Shown here: in pieces, positions 8,843 through 15,120 of the stretch
Layout: each line of letters begins with the position of its first letter
Numbering within the stretch: position 1 is the stretch's first letter
Assembly (NCBI RefSeq): GCF_002210225.1
Contig: NZ_MWUJ01000012.1
Location: 53,271 to 117,270, forward strand
DNA: 64,000 nt
From: Geofilum rhodophaeum
Lineage (GTDB): Bacteria; Bacteroidota; Bacteroidia; Bacteroidales; Marinilabiliaceae
Direction: 5' to 3'
Position numbers and translations under genes: made by a program
The notes under the pieces: model-generated
Told to the model about the DNA's origin: nothing
What the model saw: the letters and a program-made list of their open reading frames with translations, nothing else
Databases searched by the model: none

Positions 8843-9004
8843 TCAAAAGTCCCTTTTTAGATAAACCATATCAACCAGTTGTACATCCCCTTCAAACATT
8901 GGGTGGTCGTAATTATCGGTAAAGAAATCTTCCTGCTCATCGGCCAACAACAATAAGTCAAGAAACCGTTTCTTGTCATTTGCGATTTTTTCAATTCGAA
9001 CCAT
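8843..9004 (-). pseudogene. GNAT acetyltransferase relic with the centre deleted
   Basis: A 53-codon frame. Its first half ([20 protein letters not shown]) reads like the N-terminus of a GNAT acetyltransferase and its second half ([19 protein letters not shown]) like the extreme C-terminus of the same family. The acetyl-CoA-binding core (R/Q-x-x-G-x-G/A) that should lie between them is missing. The simplest reading is an in-frame internal deletion of roughly 90 residues that left a short, probably functionless ORF. It sits just upstream of the MutS-like gene on the same strand. Family assignment is from recognisable terminal segments only. Confidence 0.65.
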
Positions 9005-9112
9005 GGCAGGGGTGATTTATAAAATAAGACTTCACTTAATACATAGGAATAATCGCTGGGTTCCCGAAAAGCGGGACAAGTCGTGCCGACCTCGAATATT
9101 TCTATATATTTT

Positions 9113-9472
9113 TTAGTAATCTAAAAGGGAGTTAATTTCTTGCTGAAGTTGCCCAAGGTCTCTTGTCACAATGGCCCAGATTATATCCTCGGATACGGAG
9201 TCATAGCCATGAATTATTCGGTTACGAGTATCAACAATTTTTCGAGCATGGCTTATTTGTATCTCAGGGTCAAATTGCAATATCCTATTTACCGCTTCCC
9301 CAATTATTTCGATGTTTCTTTCAATAGCTTTTCTTGTTTTCAAATCTTTCCGGAACTCGAAGAAATTTCTTGTTTCGGGCAGAAAGCTCTCAATTTCTTC
9401 AATTGACTGCTTTATGTCTTCAAGCCAGGTTTGGATTTCTTTCTGCATAGATCTGAATTTTGGTTCTTTCAA
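9113..9472 (-). CDS. hepT: HepT-like ribonuclease toxin (DUF86, HEPN fold)
   Basis: A 119-residue all-helical protein of the HepT/DUF86 group. The HEPN catalytic motif R-x4-H-x-Y is present exactly (RNRIIHGY, about residues 82-89), with the upstream NIEIIGEAVNR segment typical of the family. HepT proteins are RNases held inactive by the partner MntA, which adds AMP units to the Tyr of this motif. The gene overlaps the 3' end of mntA by 53 bases. The overlap shrinks to 29 bases if the internal ATG at 9448 (MQKEIQTW) is used. Target RNA unknown. Confidence 0.85.
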   Translation of the reverse strand: MKEPKFRSMQKEIQTWLEDIKQSIEEIESFLPETRNFFEFRKDLKTRKAIERNIEIIGEAVNRILQFDPEIQISHARKIVDTRNRIIHGYDSVSEDIIWAIVTRDLGQLQQEINSLLDY

Positions 9473-9743
9473 TTTCGCTCTTCAGGTATTTGTTTCTAAT
9501 TGCCTTTTGTTCTAACAGGTCGATTTCTCTCCTTAGAATTTCCTTTAGTTGAAACTTCAGGTTAAAGTACTTATCAGCATAAGATACAGGATCATTATCA
9601 TCAATGTCTACCAATAAATCGATATCGCTGTCGGAATTAAAGCTGTCATTCGTTACAGAGCCAAATGCAAACAGAGCTCGGACTTTGTTTATTTCACAAA
9701 GCCTGTTGATCTGCTCAATATGTTGATCTATTATTTTCATCAT
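9420..9743 (-). CDS. mntA: MntA-like nucleotidyltransferase antitoxin
   Basis: A 107-residue minimal nucleotidyltransferase. The pol-beta signature GS-x10-D-x-D is exact (Gly28-Ser29 to Asp40 and Asp42), followed by a third acidic position in REIDLLEQ. In the HepT/MntA system this enzyme AMPylates the toxin and so neutralises it. The start is placed at the first of two adjacent ATGs (9743, 9740); a TTG further upstream is less likely. The sequence TATTTTTG just before the ATG resembles a -7 element and could give a nearly leaderless message. It is the upstream gene of the pair. Confidence 0.85.
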   Translation of the reverse strand: MMKIIDQHIEQINRLCEINKVRALFAFGSVTNDSFNSDSDIDLLVDIDDNDPVSYADKYFNLKFQLKEILRREIDLLEQKAIRNKYLKSEIERTKIQIYAERNPNLA

Positions 9744-9901
9744 AAACCAAAAATACAACTTTTTTCAGTATAATGCTTTAGAGGGAAATTGGCTTCTCTT
9801 ATTTTTGCATTCGCTGCAATACAAATATTTCGATCACAAACTGCAGTTTTCTTAACCAACCTCCTGCACTCCATAAAAAATTGCTTAGGTAGACCAAAAG
9901 A

Positions 9902-10150
9902 TTAACACCCAGAGGAGATCAATGCTTCAATATAAGTACGGGATTTTTGTGCTTTTATAAACTGCTCACGGGAGTAGGCGGCAGATTTTTCAAGAAAGAC
10001 TTCGGAATAGCACAATTCCCAGGGAATACCTCTATCGGTAAACTTTCCTTTGGGGCGATTATGCTCTGACAATCGGCGTTCTAAATCATTGGTATAGCCA
10101 ACATAGTAGCGGTCAACACGCTGACTGTATAAGATGTAAACGGTGTACAT
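9902..10150 (-). CDS. Small GIY-YIG nuclease domain protein
   Basis: An 82-residue single-domain protein of the GIY-YIG family (UvrC/URI type). The paired strands are TVYILYS and YYVGYT, followed by the catalytic Arg in LERRLSEH and the Glu in YSREQFIKAQKSR. The ATG at 10150 starts the domain immediately; an upstream extension would run through the tRNA terminator and is rejected. Members of this stand-alone group are common in Bacteroidota but have no settled function. It begins 66 bases beyond the 3' end of tRNA-Lys on the same strand, next to an array of tRNA fragments. Confidence 0.88.
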   Translation of the reverse strand: MYTVYILYSQRVDRYYVGYTNDLERRLSEHNRPKGKFTDRGIPWELCYSEVFLEKSAAYSREQFIKAQKSRTYIEALISSGC

Positions 10151-10178
10151 TTCAGCAGGCAGGATTTGGGTTAAGGGC

Positions 10179-10213
10179 AAAAAAAAAGAGACCATCGCTT
10201 TGATGATCTCTTT
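10179..10213 (-). terminator. Terminator of the tRNA-Lys transcript
   Basis: On the minus strand, a 12-bp stem (AAAGAGATCATC paired with GATGGTCTCTTT, one G-U pair, loop of five) runs into a tract of nine T. It begins two bases after the encoded CCA end of tRNA-Lys. Confidence 0.85.
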
Positions 10214-10215
10214 GG

Positions 10216-10291
10216 TGGTGACTCAGCTGGGGTTCGAACCCAGGACCCCATCCTTAAAAGGGATGTGCTCTACCAACTGAGCTACTGAGTC
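10216..10291 (-). tRNA. tRNA-Lys (anticodon UUU)
   Basis: A complete 76-base cloverleaf. Acceptor GACTCAG pairs with CTGAGTC; the D arm is GCTC/GAGC; the anticodon stem CATCC/GGATG encloses loop CTTTTAA with anticodon TTT; the T arm is CTGGG-TTCGAAC-CCCAG; discriminator A is followed by encoded CCA. All stems are fully paired, so this copy should be functional. Two partial copies of its 5' half lie immediately upstream in the presumed transcript. Confidence 0.97.
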
Positions 10292-10506
10292 ATCCTATTG
10301 TACTTTCCGTACCTTTGTACGTTTAATTCTTTCTGTGAGGACCCAGGACCACTCCCGCAAGGCGGGATGCTCTACCAACTGAGCTACTGAGTCATCCTAT
10401 TGTACTTTCCGTACCTTTGTACGTTTAATTCTTTCTGTGAGGACCCAGGACCACTCCCGCAAGGCGGGATGCTCTACCAACTGAGCTACTGAGTCATCCT
10501 ATTTAC
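10292..10506 (-). repeat. Two 102-bp tandem units, each carrying a truncated tRNA-Lys 5' half
   Basis: The same block recurs with a spacing of exactly 102 bases: the start of the D-arm segment falls at 10279 (inside the real tRNA), 10381 and 10483. On the minus strand each unit begins with the acceptor 5' strand, D arm and following nucleotides of tRNA-Lys. The anticodon arm is then replaced by a TCCCGC-loop-GCGGGA hairpin, followed by a T-arm-like GGTCCTGGGTCC that is never completed, then an AT-rich tail ending in AATAGGAT before the next unit. Neither unit can fold as a tRNA. The two complete units look nearly identical, pointing to recent duplication or an assembly artefact. Confidence 0.85.
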
Positions 10507-10558
10507 GCGGCTTTTCGCGTGTTTGCCTGAGTGGTGTGTTTTCCTCTCAAATGCGTTG

Positions 10559-10593
10559 CAAAAATAGGGGCTTATTTTTAAACCTGCAACAAA
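10559..10593 (-). promoter_or_regulatory. Putative promoter of the tRNA-Lys locus
   Basis: TATTTTTG (10559-10566, minus strand) matches TAnnTTTG, with TTTG at 10590-10593 as a possible -33 element 23 bases upstream. Transcription from here would pass through both tRNA-fragment units before reaching the intact tRNA. Confidence 0.5.
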
Positions 10594-10714
10594 ACAAAAC
10601 TAAAAAAATGACTTTTTTTCTTTCTCCCTGCCTCCTTTCAGAGATAACCGGATAAAAACCAGAAAATTGAAGGAATGCATTTTTTTCGCCATTCGCTCCA
10701 ATATTTTGTACATT

Positions 10715-10740
10715 TAAGTTTGAACCCCTGAAAAAGGAGG
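10715..10740 (+). promoter_or_regulatory. -7 element and strong Shine-Dalgarno of the AmrB-AmrA gene
   Basis: TAAGTTTG (10715-10722) matches the -7 consensus. AGGAGG at 10735-10740 stands four bases before the ATG, an unusually good Shine-Dalgarno for this phylum, and supports the start at 10745. Confidence 0.45.
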
Positions 10741-10744
10741 AAAA

Positions 10745-12172
10745 ATGGATGCAATTAGACCACCAGCCGTAGCCGGAATGTTCTACGAAACCAACCCTGC
10801 CGCCCTTCAGGAGCAATTACGCGGGCTCTTTGAAGATGCACTGAAACGACAAATACCGGAAGAACGAGACACGCGGGCCATAATTCTACCACACGCAGCT
10901 TATGTTTTCAGTGGAAAAGTTGCGGCATCTGGGGTTAAACAGGTTCCAGCTGATGCCAGGTTCTCAACCATCTTTTTAATTGGCGCCAGTCACCGCTACA
11001 GTTTTGAGGGAGCGGCACTGTACCGGGGCAAGGGATTTGAAACCCCACTGGGCGTGGTTGAAACAGATCATGAGGTATGTGATCAACTGTTAGAAGCTTC
11101 GTCCCTATTCACAGCCAATGAAGATGTGCACGAAAAGGAGCACGGGCTGGAGGTGCAGCTGCCCTTATTGCAACATCACCTAAAACAGTCCTTCAAAATA
11201 GTGCCGCTATTGCTTGGTGCCCGCCAGGCGGCCACCTGTCGTGAGCTCGCAAAGGTTTTGCAGCCATGGTTCCATCACGACAACCTTTTTGTAGTGAGTA
11301 CCGACTTCTCGCACTATCCGGATGATGTGAGCGCGCGAAGAATAGATGCCGCCACCACAGGGGCTATTCTAAGCAAACAGCCTACGCAACTGCTTAGCAC
11401 CTTACAGCAGAACCAACACGACTGTAACAACCGACTGGGGACTTCGCTGTGTGGCTGGCCTGCTGTTCTTACACTCATGTACATGTGCGAGCACAACGAC
11501 GATTGTCGGTTTCATCAAATACTCTATGAAAACTCGGGGGACTCCCCACTGGGCGACAAGAAAAAAGTGGTGGGTTACGACGCCATTGCCGTCAGCAGCT
11601 CGCCAAAATTGTCCTTTCAGCTGAACCAAAAAGAAAAAGATTTACTGCTAGAAGTAGCCAGAGAGAGCATAGCATCCATTTTCAGCAGTCGAAAAAGGCC
11701 TTTGGATCCCGCCGACCTCCCTATGGTGCTTAAAGTCCACACCGGCGCCTTTGTTTCCATCTATCGAAAAGGACACCTGGCCGGTTGCATTGGACATATT
11801 GGTCAGGATGAACCCCTGTGGCAGGTGGTTCAGCGGGTGGCCAGGGCTGCGGCAACCGAAGACACGCGCTTTAGCCCCTTGGAGCACCACGAACAGAGGG
11901 ACATTCGAATAGAAATATCGGTACTTACGCCTGCGCATAAAATCGAAGACATAGGCGAAATTGAACCTGGAAGGCATGGAATTATTATTAAACAGGGCGA
12001 CCGACAGGGCACATTCTTGCCGCAAGTAGCGGCGCGCATGAATTGGAACGCCCTGGAAATGTTGGAGCATTGCGCTCGTGACAAGGCCAAAATTGGGAAA
12101 GATGGCTGGAAGGATGCGGAACTGTACATATACGAAGCCTTGGTTTTCGCCAGTGCGCCGGAAAAAGAATGA
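10745..12172 (+). CDS. AmmeMemoRadiSam protein B-A fusion (MEMO1 + AMMECR1 domains)
   Basis: A 475-residue two-domain protein. Residues 1 to about 270 form a MEMO1-type domain (PPAVAGMFYE, ILPHAAYVFSG, EHGLEVQLPLLQH, VSTDFSHY), related to dioxygenases. Residues about 285-475 form an AMMECR1 domain with the diagnostic GCIGHI segment. The two are encoded separately or fused in the AmmeMemoRadiSam system, where a radical SAM enzyme (AmrS) is the third partner. No radical SAM gene lies nearby here. The biochemical role is unresolved; proposals link the system to modification of small molecules or RNA. It is a single-gene unit with its own promoter and a strong ribosome-binding site. Confidence 0.9.
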   Translation: MDAIRPPAVAGMFYETNPAALQEQLRGLFEDALKRQIPEERDTRAIILPHAAYVFSGKVAASGVKQVPADARFSTIFLIGASHRYSFEGAALYRGKGFETPLGVVETDHEVCDQLLEASSLFTANEDVHEKEHGLEVQLPLLQHHLKQSFKIVPLLLGARQAATCRELAKVLQPWFHHDNLFVVSTDFSHYPDDVSARRIDAATTGAILSKQPTQLLSTLQQNQHDCNNRLGTSLCGWPAVLTLMYMCEHNDDCRFHQILYENSGDSPLGDKKKVVGYDAIAVSSSPKLSFQLNQKEKDLLLEVARESIASIFSSRKRPLDPADLPMVLKVHTGAFVSIYRKGHLAGCIGHIGQDEPLWQVVQRVARAAATEDTRFSPLEHHEQRDIRIEISVLTPAHKIEDIGEIEPGRHGIIIKQGDRQGTFLPQVAARMNWNALEMLEHCARDKAKIGKDGWKDAELYIYEALVFASAPEKE

Positions 12173-12374
12173 CGGCATGCCTCACGATGCGCTATGTCAC
12201 CTGTCTCCCACTCCGCTTACACTCATCCGAACGGCCCTTACTCTGGCCCATCAAAACAGCCTCCGCTTTGTTTATCCTGGTAATGTGCCCCCATCCTTTT
12301 AAATCCATTTTGTATCCAGGGGTTTGACTTTTAGAATATTTAGGTATTTTAGTGCCAACCTAAATACTAAAATT

Positions 12375-13175
12375 ATGATCAACCTGGACCTTTGCAAGAA
12401 ATGCAAAAAACGAGGCTTTGATCCCCATAAGGGAATCATTTGTAGCCTGACCAATGAAAGACCGGCTTATGAGGGCGATGTATGCCCCGACTTCGACAAC
12501 GACGAAAAAGCCAAACCCAATCGAATTTTCTCTCAGAAACTTCGTCCGAACAGCGACCGGTCCACAACCGCTGTGGTCCTTATTTGGGCTGTTCTGTTTA
12601 TGGAGGGGGTCACCCTCTTGTCCAGCATCATGCAATACAATCTCCTGAAGACCATACAGTCGGGAGGCGAGTATTCTGCAAACGCTCTGACAACAAACGA
12701 CATGCGCGAAGGCCTTGTAGCCATTCTGTATCTCCTGGTTTACATCATTTCAGGCATCACCTTTATCCGCTGGTTCCGACGGGCTTACTTTAATCTGCAT
12801 TTAAGGACCTCACCGCTGACGTACGATGAAGGCTGGGCGGCAGGCAGCTGGTTTGTACCCATTATCAATTTGTACCGCCCCTTTCAAATTATGCAGGAGC
12901 TTTACGAGGAGACAAAAAAAATCTTGCGTAATGGTACGGAAGCCCCCGGCTGTAATTTGGAAACGAGCTCTCTCGGCATTTGGTGGGCACTTTGGCTGAT
13001 CAACGGCGTCCTCGGCAACATCGTCTTCCGAGTGTTTAAAGATGCCGACACGGTAGACCAGCTGCTTACAAGCACTGTCCTGGAAATGATAACCTCCATT
13101 ATTGGTATCCCACTGGCACTGTTAACCATTAAAGTCATCAGAGATTACGCCAAGGCCGAAAAGCAGCTTAAGTAA
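12375..13175 (+). CDS. DUF4328-type membrane protein with an N-terminal Cys cluster
   Basis: A 266-residue inner-membrane protein. The first 40 residues carry four cysteines (7, 10, 23, 37), CxxC-x12-C-x13-C, that could form a small zinc ribbon. Four hydrophobic segments follow, at about residues 70-90, 118-138, 200-220 and 240-260, with the WFVPIINLYRPFQIMQELY motif in the third quarter that marks DUF4328 proteins. The ATG at 12375 is preferred because it starts directly at the Cys motif; the 17-codon upstream extension has no good start. Function unknown. The gene stands alone between AmrB-AmrA and the outer-membrane module. Confidence 0.75.
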   Translation: MINLDLCKKCKKRGFDPHKGIICSLTNERPAYEGDVCPDFDNDEKAKPNRIFSQKLRPNSDRSTTAVVLIWAVLFMEGVTLLSSIMQYNLLKTIQSGGEYSANALTTNDMREGLVAILYLLVYIISGITFIRWFRRAYFNLHLRTSPLTYDEGWAAGSWFVPIINLYRPFQIMQELYEETKKILRNGTEAPGCNLETSSLGIWWALWLINGVLGNIVFRVFKDADTVDQLLTSTVLEMITSIIGIPLALLTIKVIRDYAKAEKQLK

Positions 13176-13259
13176 ACAGGGATATCCGAATAAAACAAAC
13201 CCCTTCATTCCTGAATTTTCACTAATTTTAGGGCTTTGTATTATTTGAATTGACCAACC

Positions 13260-15119
13260 TTGCGACAACGACTGCGCGTCTTTTTTATGAGCCTTGTACT
13301 CTTAACTGTCCCCGGGCTTGCCCGGGGACAGACCAGTGATCCTGTGCTCAACAGCAGGGCAGCCGACAAACAAATACGCAGGCTCAGGTTTGAGGGCAAC
13401 GATTATTTTTCCGACAAGGAACTGACCGAGGCCATTTCTTTTTCGTCCAACCGCTGGTTGGGCCAAAAACTCCTGGGGAAGGAGGCGGTTTGGTTTTCAA
13501 GGGACGCCTACCAAATGAACGTGCGCGAACTGCAGCACTTTTACCAATCGGAGGGCTTTCTGAATGTGGAGATTGGCGAACCCCAAATTCGCCTTAAACG
13601 TAAGGGGCGCAAGATCGAACTCACTTTTCGCCTTACTGAAAATGAAGCCGTTCGCATCGACTCCCTTCGTTTCGTGGGGCCCAATGCCGCCATCAATGAG
13701 GAGGAGCAAAACCTGCTTCAAGATGGCCAAAAAAGTCTGGAAGCCCTCCCCGGATCTCGATTTAGGGATGCTTTGATATGGAACGATCAGGAAACCCTGA
13801 CGATGGACCTCATCAACAAAGGCCACGCTTATGCCGCCGCCAGGCCACTTATTGAACTCGACACCGCTCACCACCAGGCAAATATCGACTGGGAACTGGA
13901 ACCGGGACCCTTGTGCTATTTTGGTGACATCAGCATTGAGGGACAAGAGCGCACCCCGGAACATTTGATAAGGAAACAGTTGGCTTTGGAGAAAGGGCAA
14001 GTGTACAGTCGCGCTGCGCTGAATCGCTCCCAGCAGCAGATTTACCAGTTGGGCACCTTCCGTATAGCCTCCATTAAAGCCCAACTCAGTCGCAACCAAA
14101 AAGACAGCATTCCGGTGCGCATCAGTCTGACCGAAGCTCCGCGCACCTCCACACGTGTGGGCGTGGGCTATGGACGGGAGGACAAATTCCGGACTTTTGT
14201 GGATTTCCGAATTTTAAATTTCCCGGGAGGCGCCCGTCGCCTGAACCTCTACGCCAAACATTCGGCGCTGGAACCCTACCGTTTTGAAGCCCGCCTGACC
14301 CAACCGGCCGTCTTCAGTCCCAATTCCACACTGGAGCTGGCACCTTCGGTAAAGAAACAGAAGGAAGCCGGTTACGAACTCTTTGCCTACGGCAGCACCC
14401 TGGGGCTGCTGCAGCGCTTAAGTAATCAACTGAATGTTTCTCTAAGCCTTTACTACGAAAACGTAAATCTGGACACAACGTCGGTTGCCCGAACAGTGGA
14501 AGATGCTGAGGTACTGAAGAACTACTCAAAAGGAGGTTTGGCGGGGGGACTGCTTTTCGATTCGAGTCAACCCCGCTTTGATCCGGCACGGGGATGGGTC
14601 GTAGCCTTGAATGCCAAATCGAACAGTCAACTCTTGCCGGGAAAATATTCCTTTTTCAAGTACCAACTGGAAGTAAAACACTACCAGCAAATAGCGGAGC
14701 CCTTAATTATGGCCATGCGCGCCAGATATGGCGGCATCAGGCCCGGCCAAAGCAGAGGCCCTGTTCCGGTAGAGGAGCGTTTTTTTGCCGGAGGGAGTCG
14801 CTCCGTCAGGGGCTGGGCACGACAGCAACTGGGTCCGATTGACGACGAGGGGGTCCCGCTGGGAGGCAACACCCTCATCGAAGTCAGCCTGGAGCCGCGC
14901 CTCCGACTCTTTGGTCCCCTTAGTCTGGTCGTTTTTGCCGATGCGGGCAATGTATGGCCGCAGCTCAGCAATTTCAGCCTTCAGGACTTGCGCTTTTCTG
15001 CGGGTGGGGGACTCCGTTTCTCAACGCCCATTGGTCCGGTAGGCATCGACCTGGCACGACCGGTGGCCGACAGCGACAGCAAATGGCAATTGCATTTTAA
15101 TATTGGTCACGCCTTTTAA
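13260..15119 (+). CDS. Omp85-family outer-membrane protein, TamA/BamA-like
   Basis: A 619-residue protein with a signal peptide (RQRLR n-region, hydrophobic core, cleavage near ARGQ), POTRA-type repeats up to about residue 290, and a C-terminal Omp85 barrel. Characteristic segments include GGLLFDSSQPRFDPARGW, the lid motif FFAGGSRSVRGW, and GVDLARPV near the end, with a terminal aromatic residue. It lies one base upstream of tamB, so it is read as the TamA partner of a translocation/assembly module. A TTG start (13260) is chosen because the first ATG (13287) would remove the positively charged n-region. A general BamA-like role cannot be excluded. Confidence 0.88.
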   Translation: MRQRLRVFFMSLVLLTVPGLARGQTSDPVLNSRAADKQIRRLRFEGNDYFSDKELTEAISFSSNRWLGQKLLGKEAVWFSRDAYQMNVRELQHFYQSEGFLNVEIGEPQIRLKRKGRKIELTFRLTENEAVRIDSLRFVGPNAAINEEEQNLLQDGQKSLEALPGSRFRDALIWNDQETLTMDLINKGHAYAAARPLIELDTAHHQANIDWELEPGPLCYFGDISIEGQERTPEHLIRKQLALEKGQVYSRAALNRSQQQIYQLGTFRIASIKAQLSRNQKDSIPVRISLTEAPRTSTRVGVGYGREDKFRTFVDFRILNFPGGARRLNLYAKHSALEPYRFEARLTQPAVFSPNSTLELAPSVKKQKEAGYELFAYGSTLGLLQRLSNQLNVSLSLYYENVNLDTTSVARTVEDAEVLKNYSKGGLAGGLLFDSSQPRFDPARGWVVALNAKSNSQLLPGKYSFFKYQLEVKHYQQIAEPLIMAMRARYGGIRPGQSRGPVPVEERFFAGGSRSVRGWARQQLGPIDDEGVPLGGNTLIEVSLEPRLRLFGPLSLVVFADAGNVWPQLSNFSLQDLRFSAGGGLRFSTPIGPVGIDLARPVADSDSKWQLHFNIGHAF

Positions 15120-15120
15120 T

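Noticed and set aside
10151..10195. Upstream extension of the GIY-YIG protein
   Set aside because: It would run through the tRNA-Lys terminator; the domain begins at the ATG at 10150.
10292..10506. Possible CRISPR array in the 102-bp repeats
   Set aside because: The units are directly adjacent without unique spacers, and their content is tRNA-derived.
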